DNA of 40,415 nucleotides from JAFGGG01 sp964638895. GTDB taxonomy: Bacteria > Spirochaetota > Spirochaetia > SZUA-6 > RPPD01. The notes beneath the pieces are model-generated. The model saw only the letters and a list, made by a program, of their open reading frames with translations, did no database searches and had not been told where the DNA came from. This document shows positions 17,989 to 26,187 of the stretch, one piece after another; within the stretch, counting starts at the first letter, position 1, and each line of letters opens with the position of its first letter. The position numbers were made by a program, and so were the translations under genes. Where the stretch lies: positions 1-40,415 of the forward strand of contig CAZWYY010000037.1 of NCBI GenBank assembly GCA_964638895.1. Direction: 5' to 3'.

Positions 17989-18145
17989 GCGTGTGCGTTG
18001 GCGGTCGTCGAAGGGGATGGTCTACGGCGGGTGAAGCGGCTTGGGGGTGGAAATGTCAAGGGGAATTCACAGGGGGCCCGCGAGCTGGTGATGCGGCGTG
18101 TGCATCAGCCGCCGGAGAGCCGGTCCCAAGGCGGGTATTTGGTGA

Positions 18146-18595
18146 TCAAATGCAACAAATAAATTCGCTTTCTCAGTGAAACAGCAGCTTATTGCCTCAA
18201 AAAAGGTGTATTGTATCGATAACGGGATATGTGAAGCCATCGCCTTCAGTTTCTCCAAGAACAGGGGAAGTTTTCTGGAGAATACCGTATTCATGGCGCT
18301 CAAAAGAAGCCGGAAAGAAATTTACTATTATATTACGAAAAAGGGAAAAGAACTGGATTTTCTCGTCAAAGAAGGTACTGATGTGTATCGCCTGATTCAG
18401 GTGTGCGCCGAGTTTGGCGAAGAAAACACAAGGCAAAGGGAACTTGCGGCGCTTGCCCGGGCTTGTGATGAGTTGAATCTGGATAACGCCTTGATTATCA
18501 CGGAAAATGAGAAAGAAAACCTTACAATAGGTAATAAGACAATTTATGTTCTGCCATGCTATGAATGGCTTTTATCCGATGGTTACATACTGTAG
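18146..18595 (+). pseudogene. C-terminal remnant of an AAA_14/DUF4143 ATPase
   Basis: The frame from 18146 begins directly after a stop. From NKFAFSVKQQLIASKKVYCI onward it reads as the DUF4143 half of a family whose members normally have an N-terminal AAA_14 ATPase. About 240 residues including Walker A and B are missing. FLENTVFMALKRSRKEIYYY, KGKELDFLVKEG and the C-terminal LPCYEWLL are recognisable. In the nuclease-like core the usual ExK after the Asp is replaced by QVC. A GTG at 18176 could start a short product but lacks a convincing ribosome site. The 157 bases before it (17989-18145) are GC-rich with no gene seen. An intact member of the same superfamily lies at 20323-21468. Confidence 0.7.
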
Positions 18596-18624
18596 GTCCG
18601 CGCAGCGGACGCGACGGATCACGA

Positions 18625-18665
18625 TAAAAACGCAAAAGCCCGCGGCCCCGGTCTGGTTTGCGGGC
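18625..18665 (-). terminator. Probable intrinsic terminator of the deacetylase gene
   Basis: On the minus strand the stem GCCCGC/GCGGGC (18665-18660 with 18643-18638) has a 16-base loop and is followed by CTTTTGCGTTTTT. It lies 33 bases after the deacetylase stop. The long loop lowers certainty. Confidence 0.45.
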
Positions 18666-18697
18666 GACAGCGGCGCGTTGTGCGCACTTGGGGCGGT

Positions 18698-19417
18698 CTA
18701 TTCCACGTATATCCACATGGTGTCATGGTTTGCGGTGAGCGCCACCCCTTTGCGGGCGAAGAGCTCACTCAGGGTTACAAACTCATAGCCTCGTTTTTTC
18801 AGTTCGGGAATGAGAATATCCAGGGCTTCCGGAGTGGGATGGGGGGGCGGCTGCACGTCGTGCAGCAGGATTACGGCCCCGTCCCGCATGCCGTCCAGCA
18901 CGTTCTGCGCGCGCTCCCCGGCCGTGGTATCGCATCCGGCCCAGTCATACCCCAGCACCCCGCTGACAAACGGCATGTCGATGGTCTCGTACATGGTGTC
19001 GCTCGCGGCCAGGTTCGGGGGGCGGAAAAAATGCGGCGTTGTCCCGGTAAACTCCTTAATCTTGGCCGTGGTGTCCTCCACGGATTTTCGGATTTCTTCG
19101 GCGGTCATCTCATCCATCGAATCCCAGGCCCAGGAATGGTTGCCGATCTCGCATCCCATCTTGACCTCACGCTTCAGAACAGGCGCCGTATCCTCATCAA
19201 TCAGCTGTCCGATCACAAAAAAAGTGGCCGCGACCCCATGGGCCTTAAGCTTGTCCAGCACAAGCGGGGAGAGCTCCGTATTCGGCCCGTCGTCAAAGGT
19301 GAGGGCGCACAGCTTGTCCGGCGCCGGGTATTTGTTCCCCGCGTTTGCGCTGTCATCCGATTTACACGACATAAAGAGCGCGATAGAAACGCATATGATA
19401 ATTATCATTTTCTCCAT
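18698..19417 (-). CDS. Polysaccharide deacetylase (NodB-like) lipoprotein
   Basis: 239 residues. A lipoprotein signal ends in LFMSC (Cys18). The NodB homology domain has LTFDDGP for the catalytic Asp and first metal-binding Asp. EIGNHSWAWDSMDEM has the first metal His, but the second His expected four residues later is Trp. FFRPPNLA and VILLHDV correspond to later active-site motifs. The family removes N-acetyl or O-acetyl groups from peptidoglycan, chitin-like or other glycans at the cell surface. Loss of the second metal His means activity is uncertain or metal coordination differs. GGGAGGA precedes the ATG. It is transcribed against its neighbours on both sides. Confidence 0.85.
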   Translation of the reverse strand: MEKMIIIICVSIALFMSCKSDDSANAGNKYPAPDKLCALTFDDGPNTELSPLVLDKLKAHGVAATFFVIGQLIDEDTAPVLKREVKMGCEIGNHSWAWDSMDEMTAEEIRKSVEDTTAKIKEFTGTTPHFFRPPNLAASDTMYETIDMPFVSGVLGYDWAGCDTTAGERAQNVLDGMRDGAVILLHDVQPPPHPTPEALDILIPELKKRGYEFVTLSELFARKGVALTANHDTMWIYVE

Positions 19418-19533
19418 TCGTATCCTCCCATGAGGTTTGATATGTTATGATAACAAAGCATATAATTCTAAGCAATCGTATTCATGAAAATTCGTAGAAA
19501 CATTGCTTGACCGCGTATCCGGTTGCCTTTATT

Positions 19534-19764
19534 ATGGTGGATATGGATCCTAAAGCATGGCTGAAAGCCTGGTTTTGCGCTGAAAAATCTCTTCGTACCG
19601 AAAAAATGAAAACTCTCAGAGAATTTGATTATCAGGCGCAATCGAAGGTTTTGGATGAAATGCTCCAATGGGCATGCGAACATACTCAGGTAAAAAAAAC
19701 CACAGGTTTACAGGAATTACAGAAATTTATTATAGAAAACAGTCATATGATCAAAGTGAAATAA
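19534..19764 (+). CDS. Small helical protein upstream of a nucleotidyltransferase
   Basis: 76 residues (or 73 from ATG at 19543, which has GGTGG just upstream). It is charged and predicted helical (LREFDYQAQSKVLDEMLQWA, then LQELQKFIIENSHMIK), with no known motif. It ends eight bases before the nucleotidyltransferase start, so both are probably on one message. Small proteins in this position often act as antitoxin or partner of MNT/AbiEii-type nucleotidyltransferases; here this is inference from context only. Confidence 0.55.
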   Translation: MVDMDPKAWLKAWFCAEKSLRTEKMKTLREFDYQAQSKVLDEMLQWACEHTQVKKTTGLQELQKFIIENSHMIKVK

Positions 19765-19772
19765 GCGGAGAT

Positions 19773-20330
19773 ATGAATTCACTATTTGAGGCCGGTCTGG
19801 AAATCCAGGAATTCTTTAATACACAGGGATGGCCTTTTTGTTTTATCGGTGGTTTGGCCGTGCTGCGCTGGGGCGAGCCTCGCATGACGGTGGATTTAGA
19901 CGTATGTCTTTTATGTGGACTGGGAAATGAGAGTCTTTATATTAAAGGGCTATTGGAAAAGTTTAAGTCAAGAATAGAAGATGCCCTGGATTTTGCGGAA
20001 AGAAACAGGATATTACTTATAGTCTCGTCAAATGGAATTCCAATAGACATATCTCTTTCCGGTCTTCCTTTTGAAGAAGAAATGATAGATCGCGCCACCT
20101 CATTCTCCTACGCACCAGATTGTAAACTTGTCACCGCGACCGCCGAGGATATTATCGTACTCAAGGCTTTCGCCGATCGCCCCAGGGATTGGGCCGATGT
20201 TGAAAACATAATCATGAGGCAAGGCAATACGCTTCATAAGCGCTATATATTTAATAAATTAAAACCTCTCTGTATGCTTAAGGAAGAACCGGAAATTTAT
20301 CAAAAACTTCAGTCAATGCTGCTTGAGTAA
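19773..20330 (+). CDS. AbiEii/MNT-like nucleotidyltransferase
   Basis: 185 residues from the ATG at 19773, preceded by GCGGAG. The nucleotidyltransferase motif is CFIGGLAVLRWGEPRMTVDL followed by DV: Gly26-Gly27, then Asp41 and Asp43 as the metal pair, with a third acidic residue in GIPIDISLSG. The later segment VTATAEDIIVLKAFADRPRD is typical of AbiEii/MNT-like proteins that bind the target and act as toxins or modifiers of tRNA or protein. The last eight bases overlap the start of the downstream ATPase gene, so translation is coupled. Together with the upstream small gene this resembles a toxin-antitoxin or defence cassette. Confidence 0.78.
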   Translation: MNSLFEAGLEIQEFFNTQGWPFCFIGGLAVLRWGEPRMTVDLDVCLLCGLGNESLYIKGLLEKFKSRIEDALDFAERNRILLIVSSNGIPIDISLSGLPFEEEMIDRATSFSYAPDCKLVTATAEDIIVLKAFADRPRDWADVENIIMRQGNTLHKRYIFNKLKPLCMLKEEPEIYQKLQSMLLE

Positions 20331-21468
20331 AGAATATATAAAAAGATACTTAACCCAAAATATTCAGCAGGACATGAAGGAGAAGATGGTTTTTATCGGC
20401 GGAGCGCGGCAGGTGGGTAAGACCACATTCGCGCAATCTCTTTTACCCCGTTACAACCGAAATCATCCGGCATACCTCAATTGGGATAATCCGAAAATCA
20501 GAACCGCTGTGCTGTGGGGTGAAATACCTCCGCAGCAACCACTTGTAATATTTGATGAAATTCATAAATACGCGCGATGGCGGAATCTGGTAAAAGGTTT
20601 CTATGATACGTATAAATCATCGGTTTCTTTTGTCATTACCGGATCCGCGTGTCTTGATTATTACCGCCGTGGCGGAGATTCTCTTGTCGGGCGATATCAT
20701 TATTACAGGCTTCATCCATTTACACTGAATGAGATAGATACACATCCGAATAAAAATGACGTAGAAACACTCCTTCGTTTTGGGGGTTTCCCTGAACCGT
20801 TTCTAAAAGCTGAAGAGAGATTTTGGCGCAGGTGGCAGCGTGAACGACTCTCGCGTGTGCTTTACGATGATATCAGGGACCTTGAGCAGGTAAGGGAAAT
20901 CAGCCTCCTCGAATTGCTCAGTGAAGAACTGCACAACAGGGTAGGTTCCCCGTTGTCAATAAAGAATCTGAAAGAACTTCTGAATGTCAGCCATGATACG
21001 GTGGAACGTTGGATCGAAATATTAGAGAGGATTTATCTTTGTTTCAGGATCGCGCCCTTCGGAGCGCCGAAGATACGCGCGGTGAAAAAAGAAAAAAAAC
21101 TCTATTTGACCGATTGGTCGCAAATTACGGCAACCGGCGCGCGCTTTGAATATTTTGTCGCCTGCCATTTGTTGAAATACTGCGATTTTCTTGAAGACAG
21201 CCGGGGTTATAAAATGGAGCTGCGTTTTATACGCGATACGGACAAACGCGAAATAGATTTTGTTGTGCTCAAGGAGGGTAACCCTCTATTCGCCGTTGAA
21301 TGTAAAAGCGGGGAGCGTAATATTAATCCTTCCGCCTTTTATTTCAGGCAGCGGACGAATATACCGAAATTTTACCAGGTTCATTTAGGGGAAAAGGATC
21401 ACGGCAGCGCGAGTGACAGCGTACGGGTGCTTCCTTTTCATGTTTTTTGCCGTGAGCTGTCTTTGTAA
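20323..21468 (+). CDS. AAA_14 ATPase with DUF4143 nuclease-like domain
   Basis: 381 residues from a TTG at 20323 that overlaps the nucleotidyltransferase end. An ATG at 20374 is possible, but residues before it (YIKRYLTQNIQQDMKEKM) belong to the conserved family N-terminus. Walker A is GGARQVGKTT (26-35), Walker B is LVIFDEIHKY (Asp78, Glu79), and VITGSACL is the sensor. The C-terminal DUF4143 part ends with REIDFVVLKEGNPLFAVECK, a PD-(D/E)xK-like pattern. This family is abundant in bacteria but poorly understood. Coupling to a nucleotidyltransferase suggests a shared role, perhaps defence. Confidence 0.85.
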   Translation: MSKEYIKRYLTQNIQQDMKEKMVFIGGARQVGKTTFAQSLLPRYNRNHPAYLNWDNPKIRTAVLWGEIPPQQPLVIFDEIHKYARWRNLVKGFYDTYKSSVSFVITGSACLDYYRRGGDSLVGRYHYYRLHPFTLNEIDTHPNKNDVETLLRFGGFPEPFLKAEERFWRRWQRERLSRVLYDDIRDLEQVREISLLELLSEELHNRVGSPLSIKNLKELLNVSHDTVERWIEILERIYLCFRIAPFGAPKIRAVKKEKKLYLTDWSQITATGARFEYFVACHLLKYCDFLEDSRGYKMELRFIRDTDKREIDFVVLKEGNPLFAVECKSGERNINPSAFYFRQRTNIPKFYQVHLGEKDHGSASDSVRVLPFHVFCRELSL

Positions 21469-21509
21469 AAGCTTTGCGGGGCAAACCCCCATACACATCA
21501 GCCGGTATC

Positions 21510-22808
21510 TCAGCCGAACCGTTTCATCATCTCAGGCGTCAGTATGCCTGTCCCGGCAATCTCGGCGTACAGTTTTCCGCTCTCACGCAGGGTGCGCCGC
21601 TGGGTGTTATAATCCACTTCCATTAATCCGAAGCGCGGGGTGAACCCCTCGGCCCATTCGAAGTTATCCATGCATGACCAGTAGTAGTAGCCGCGCACGT
21701 CTATACCCCGAGAGACGGCGCGGTGAACCTGCTTCAGATGCGCCACCATGAAGCGCGAGCGTTCCGTGTCATCCGGCGTGCAGGTCCCGTTTTCGGTAAT
21801 GTACACCGGCTTATGATATTTCCTGAAGCGTTTTAAAAAACGGAACAGACCGTATGGATAGAACTCCCATCTAAGGGAGTTCACCTTTGCGCCGGGTCTG
21901 GTAACCAGTGACATAAAAAGTGAGTCCGCCTTGCCGATGTCGAACCTGATTAACTCCCGCGTATAGTAGTTGACGGCGATGAAGTCCATGGTGTTTTTCA
22001 GCCGCCGCGCACGTTGAAAAAAAGCCGCGGGGGGCGGGATCACTCCATGAATACATGCCGATGTGAACAGGCGGTTGAACATAAAATCAAAACACATTGA
22101 AAGCGCGCGGTCGAAAAAGGAGCCGCCCCTGTACGGATCAAGCACGCGGCAGTGCTTGGCGAAGCTTACGCGGCAGGACTCGCCCAGAACCTCATGGAGG
22201 GCGTGATAGGCGGCGGCGTGGGCCAGCAGCATGTGCCTGATCACCCGCATGGCCGCGCTGAAATCATTTTTCCCCGGCGGTCCGATGCCGCTGATATAAC
22301 ACTCGTAGGCATAGACAATCGGTTCGTTGATGGTAATCCAGAGACCCACATCCTTACCCAACTCACGCGCGGCAAAACGGGCAAAGCGTTCAAAGAAACC
22401 CACAACCGCGGGATTTTCCCAGCCCCCCATTCTTGCCAGCCAAAGTGGGTTGGTGAAATGATGGAGGGTGAGCATGGGGGTAAGGCCCCTGGACTTAAGG
22501 GAGCGTATCACCTGCTTATAGTGGGCAACGGCCCTTGTGTCCCAGCGGCCCTTTTCCGGTTCGATCCTGCTCCATTCGATGGAAAAACGGTGTGTGTTAT
22601 GGTGTTGTTTCCGTAGGGCGGAAAAATCCTCTTCGAAGCGATTGTAATGGTCGCAGGCAGGTCCTGAGCGGCTTCCGTCGTTTATCTTTCCCCGATGTTC
22701 CCATTCCCACCAGTCGTTATTTGTGTTATTTCCTTCAACCTGGTGTGCCGAGGCGGCCGTACCCCACAGAAAAGAGGGGGGAAAAATATAAGGCGTTGCT
22801 GCCGGCAT
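21510..22808 (-). CDS. GH1 beta-glucosidase
   Basis: 432 residues, close to the usual 440-470 for family 1. It begins with FPPSFLWGTAASAHQVEG, the GH1 N-terminal signature. NEP at 161-163 gives Glu162 as acid/base and VYITENGT gives Glu339 as nucleophile. HRFSIEWSRIEP and YYYWSCMDNFEWAEGF, for sugar binding, are also present. It hydrolyses beta-glucosides or beta-galactosides such as cellobiose; no signal peptide, so it acts in the cytoplasm. GAGGAG precedes the ATG. It lies 64 bases downstream of the hexokinase gene, so the two probably form an operon releasing and phosphorylating glucose. Confidence 0.93.
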   Translation of the reverse strand: MPAATPYIFPPSFLWGTAASAHQVEGNNTNNDWWEWEHRGKINDGSRSGPACDHYNRFEEDFSALRKQHHNTHRFSIEWSRIEPEKGRWDTRAVAHYKQVIRSLKSRGLTPMLTLHHFTNPLWLARMGGWENPAVVGFFERFARFAARELGKDVGLWITINEPIVYAYECYISGIGPPGKNDFSAAMRVIRHMLLAHAAAYHALHEVLGESCRVSFAKHCRVLDPYRGGSFFDRALSMCFDFMFNRLFTSACIHGVIPPPAAFFQRARRLKNTMDFIAVNYYTRELIRFDIGKADSLFMSLVTRPGAKVNSLRWEFYPYGLFRFLKRFRKYHKPVYITENGTCTPDDTERSRFMVAHLKQVHRAVSRGIDVRGYYYWSCMDNFEWAEGFTPRFGLMEVDYNTQRRTLRESGKLYAEIAGTGILTPEMMKRFG

Positions 22809-22872
22809 TGTAGCTCCTCATTGCCCGGGATCAAAGCCGAGGCATAACCGAACAACCGGGGCCGGGCTTTTT

Positions 22873-24183
22873 TTAATTGGTCAATCCGGCTATGGCCGCG
22901 CCGATAAGGGGCGCGTTTTCTATGGAAACAAATTCGAAATACCGGTTGGATTCCTCCGTCAATATCTGCCTCAGGTTGCATTCCACCCGGGCCTTTAATC
23001 CTTTAAGCTTGAAAAAGGTCGAGCCCTCCGCCGAAATGCAGACCGGGGTGCGGGGGTCGGGCGAGGGCGGATTTTTCATTACCATGCCGTAGAGTAATAC
23101 GGAAACCAGCGTCGCCGAGCGTTCCACCAGGGCGTCAAGCAGGTAATAAAGCGCGGCGCCGTCCGGGCTGTGCCCGGGGTCCAGACGGTCGGCCAGGGCG
23201 CCCGGTGCCTGGGGAGAGATAAGAAACTCGCTTACCTCTTTTGTACCCAGGGTTTGCAGTGTGTGGAGCCGTTCCCCCGTTTCGCGGGAGAACAGCCCCT
23301 CGGACGCCGCGGCCTTGACAACCCGCAGGCAAAGCTCGCCGAAATACGCCCCGGAAATCATTTTTTCCAGCACACCAAGGCCCGGGTTGCCGGTGGCCTC
23401 ATCCATCTGTCTGTCGATATCACCGCGCGGGCATTTATCGAACGCGCCGCACTCGGTATTGATAATCTGGGTTTGAGCGGGGTCCAGGCCGGGGGTTTTT
23501 GTGATGTTGGAGTTTTTCTCACTGTAACAGCAGTTAAGCCCGGTTCCCAGGATAAACCCGATATAGTCGCCGTAGCGGCGCAGCCCGCTTTGGGCCCTGG
23601 CCGCGAGCAGTGTGGCCACGGTGTCGTTCAGGATCACCACACGTTTTTTGTTGTCCTTGCCCTTATCGCCCATGGCCTGCAGCAGGTTTTGGCCGATAAG
23701 CCGGCCCACGATCCCTTCGGTATCGATCTCCTTGCTGAAAAAAAGCAGCCGGCCGTCCTTTGAGGGCAGAATTTCCGTGGGATAGGAGAAACAAAAGCCG
23801 ATGCGGCCGCTGGTATCGGCAATATCTTCTATGTGCCCGGCAAAGCGGGAGAAAAACTCCGCTTTATCGACCTTGCCCTGTGTGCCGGGCATAGGGTGCT
23901 GCCTGAAATTCGTGATATGAGGGGTGAGGAACTCATCAAACTCAACGCACGCCACGCGCAGGTGGGTGCCGCCCGCGTCTATCACGATAACGTGCGTACG
24001 CGGGGGGATATCCACATCAGCCTGAATATAGGTGGGAATCATTTTGAGCGAACTCTGTTTTCCCGCAAGTCCGTTTTCCATGTCTTTCAATAGGCACCGG
24101 ACCACCTCATGTGGATCGATATCCCCATAATACAACCCGTGATTTTTAAGAAATTTCATAACCTTTTGCCTTATTTCCCGCAT
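22873..24183 (-). CDS. Eukaryotic-type hexokinase
   Basis: 436 residues, the size of one eukaryotic hexokinase unit. Present are the phosphate-1 loop VIVIDAGGTHLRVACVEF, the sugar-binding GFCFSYPTEI, the catalytic Asp in VVILNDTVATLL, and the second phosphate loop IGFILGTGLNCCY. This family phosphorylates glucose with ATP and, among bacteria, is typical of spirochaetes. The start at 24183 is chosen because GGGAG nine bases before it lies inside the longer ATG-24204 reading. It is upstream of the GH1 gene. An inverted repeat at 24328-24346 could be an operator. Confidence 0.88.
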   Translation of the reverse strand: MREIRQKVMKFLKNHGLYYGDIDPHEVVRCLLKDMENGLAGKQSSLKMIPTYIQADVDIPPRTHVIVIDAGGTHLRVACVEFDEFLTPHITNFRQHPMPGTQGKVDKAEFFSRFAGHIEDIADTSGRIGFCFSYPTEILPSKDGRLLFFSKEIDTEGIVGRLIGQNLLQAMGDKGKDNKKRVVILNDTVATLLAARAQSGLRRYGDYIGFILGTGLNCCYSEKNSNITKTPGLDPAQTQIINTECGAFDKCPRGDIDRQMDEATGNPGLGVLEKMISGAYFGELCLRVVKAAASEGLFSRETGERLHTLQTLGTKEVSEFLISPQAPGALADRLDPGHSPDGAALYYLLDALVERSATLVSVLLYGMVMKNPPSPDPRTPVCISAEGSTFFKLKGLKARVECNLRQILTEESNRYFEFVSIENAPLIGAAIAGLTN

Positions 24184-24238
24184 GATAAACACTCCCAATA
24201 TCATAAGTAAAACAAAATATTAACGGCGGACTACGCAT

Positions 24239-24266
24239 AAAAAAAGCCGGGCTGATTACCGGCTTT
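24239..24266 (-). terminator. Intrinsic terminator of the Na/Pi cotransporter gene
   Basis: Minus-strand hairpin with stem AAAGCCGG/CCGGCTTT (24266-24259 with 24250-24243) and an eight-base loop, followed by seven T. It separates the cotransporter unit from the hexokinase/GH1 unit. Confidence 0.75.
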
Positions 24267-24327
24267 ATGGAACTGGAATAGTGACGACTTTGCTTTGTCG
24301 TATGCACTCAATCCAGACCTCAAGACA

Positions 24328-24346
24328 ATTAAGTATACCACTTAAT
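24328..24346. promoter_or_regulatory. Inverted repeat, possible operator
   Basis: ATTAAGT-ATACC-ACTTAAT is a perfect 7-bp dyad with a five-base spacer, 145 bases upstream of the hexokinase start and past the terminator. It could bind a dimeric regulator of the glucoside genes. No -35/-10 pair was convincingly placed, so the role is tentative. Confidence 0.35.
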
Positions 24347-24452
24347 CTACATAAAATTTTAATCCTTCTTGGCTGTATTTGTCAATAGGAATAAGACGGC
24401 TTTTTTGATTTATTTTTCCATCAGGTGTGGGGAAAGCTTGACATGTGCTAAG

Positions 24453-26081
24453 TTATTTATGTTGGATTTCATTGTAGGCCTCGGCTATATTGATTAAATG
24501 GTCGCCGATCTTTTCGAAATTCACCAGAATATCGTAATACACCATGCCGTTCAGGGCGTGCTGCGCCTGTGTCTGGGACTCTTCCAGATAGGCCTCCTGA
24601 AACTCACGTTTCTGCTTATTGATCCTGTTCTCGCATTCGTAGGCCTTCTTTAAATTCACCTCGGTCTGTTGTTCCACGATGGTAATGACCATATTAAGGA
24701 AATTTCTGACCTCATGCAGCATGGTCAGCAGGTTGTCCCCATACGGGGCGTCAAAATCAATTTTGAGTTTTCGTTTCCGGGTGAGAATGTAGTACATGCT
24801 TTCCCCGTGGTCCCCGATTCGCTCTATATCGTTGATGGAATGCAGTATTTTGGGAATGGAATCCGCATAGTGCTTGGCCAGCTCCTTGCGGCTCAGCTCA
24901 ACCATGAATTTGGTGATATCGAACTGAATATTATCGATAATGTCCTCGTTTGTCTTTAAAATCTCTATGCTTTTATATTCATTACTACCCAGAATAGTTC
25001 CCACCTCGGCCAATGCCTCGTCACTTAGTTTCAAGGCCCGTGCCATTTCCTTGTGCACGGCCTCAAAAGCAATGGGGGGGGTGGGCAGCAGGTTTTTATC
25101 CAGGTAGATGGCGCGCTCCTGTTTGATCTTTACCACGCCGGGGATGATCAGCTCTATGAATTTTGTATACAGGCCCGTTAAGGGGAGAAAAAGCATGGTA
25201 TTCAGCACATTGAAAATGGTGTGCGCATTGGCCGCTTGGCGCACGGGATCCGTACTGGTCATCAGGATAAGCACCTTATACAGTGGGAGCAGCGCGACCA
25301 CGATAATGGTGCCGATGATATTGAAACCGAAGTGGGCCACAGCCGTGCGCTTGGCCGCAAGGTTCGTGCCGATGGAGGCCAGGGCGGCCGTAATACATGT
25401 TCCGATGTTGTCTCCCAGAATTATGGGTATGGCCCCGTCAAGGTTGATCAGTCCGGCCCCCACCAGGGTAAGCACAAGACCGACGGTGGCCGAGGAGGAC
25501 TGCAGGATCATGGTGATCACCATACCGGCAAGGACCCCCAGGAAGGGGTTGTACGAAAAATTATGAAAGGCGGTCATTACCATCTCTGATTGTTTAAGCG
25601 GCATGACCCCCTCGGACATAAGCTCCATGCCGAAAAAGATCATGGCAAACCCCATGATCAGGGCGCCCAGGCTCTTAAGCGAATCCTTTTTAGAGAAGAT
25701 ATAGATAAGGATACCCACGAACAGGAAGGGGAGGGCATACTGGCTTACCTTAAAGGCCATCAACTGGCCGGTTACGGTTGTTCCGATGTTGGCGCCGAAC
25801 ACCACACTTACCGCTTGCTTCAAAGACATAAGCCCCGCGTTTACGAAGCCCACCGTAAGCACCGTGGTGGCCGAGGACGATTGGATAAGCGCCGTGACCG
25901 CAACTCCGGTCAGGGTCCCCAGCAGGGGAAAGGAGGTGGCCTTATGCAGTATATTGCGGATGGTTTCGGAGGACAGGTTTTTAAGCGAGTTGGTCAGCAT
26001 GTGAATGCCGTAGAGGAAAATTCCCAACCCACCGATAATCAGAAACGCGTGTTCGTACGTAAAGGTATGTGCTCCGTCCAT
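24453..26081 (-). CDS. Na+/phosphate cotransporter (NptA-like) with PhoU-like tail
   Basis: 542 residues from the ATG at 26081. The membrane part (about 1-330) has the two inverted QSSS repeats of the family: LIQSSSATTVLTVGFVNAGL and MILQSSSATVGLVLTLVGAG, with GANIGTTVTG and GDNIGTCITA loops. Residues about 350-540 form a helical PhoU-like domain (IHSINDIERIGDHGES split across the region, then NFEKIGDHLINIAEAYN). It imports phosphate with sodium across the inner membrane, and the PhoU-like tail probably regulates it. A promoter lies upstream with only seven bases between the -10 box and ATG. It is the third gene after dapA on this strand but has its own control. Confidence 0.92.
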   Translation of the reverse strand: MDGAHTFTYEHAFLIIGGLGIFLYGIHMLTNSLKNLSSETIRNILHKATSFPLLGTLTGVAVTALIQSSSATTVLTVGFVNAGLMSLKQAVSVVFGANIGTTVTGQLMAFKVSQYALPFLFVGILIYIFSKKDSLKSLGALIMGFAMIFFGMELMSEGVMPLKQSEMVMTAFHNFSYNPFLGVLAGMVITMILQSSSATVGLVLTLVGAGLINLDGAIPIILGDNIGTCITAALASIGTNLAAKRTAVAHFGFNIIGTIIVVALLPLYKVLILMTSTDPVRQAANAHTIFNVLNTMLFLPLTGLYTKFIELIIPGVVKIKQERAIYLDKNLLPTPPIAFEAVHKEMARALKLSDEALAEVGTILGSNEYKSIEILKTNEDIIDNIQFDITKFMVELSRKELAKHYADSIPKILHSINDIERIGDHGESMYYILTRKRKLKIDFDAPYGDNLLTMLHEVRNFLNMVITIVEQQTEVNLKKAYECENRINKQKREFQEAYLEESQTQAQHALNGMVYYDILVNFEKIGDHLINIAEAYNEIQHK

Positions 26082-26088
26082 CAACCAC

Positions 26089-26117
26089 TTTATACAGAAG
26101 AAACGGCAAAGACGCAA
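26089..26117 (-). promoter_or_regulatory. Promoter of the Na/Pi cotransporter gene
   Basis: Minus strand TTGCGT (26117-26112), 17-base spacer, TATAAA (26094-26089), then seven bases to the ATG at 26081. As with marR, transcription would begin at or very near the start codon, so the message may be leaderless. Confidence 0.5.
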
Positions 26118-26187
26118 GTGTAATATGAGGAAAAGATTAATAAAGTGTTACCAAATTGTTAATGACGGATGAGCGCGGTGTTAGGTT

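Noticed and set aside
18596..18610. GTCCGC-GCA-GCGGAC hairpin after the DUF4143 remnant as a terminator
   Set aside because: A perfect stem, but with no T run on either side.
21469..21509. TTTGC-GGG-GCAAA hairpin between the ATPase and GH1 genes as a terminator
   Set aside because: Short stem, three-base loop and no T tract.
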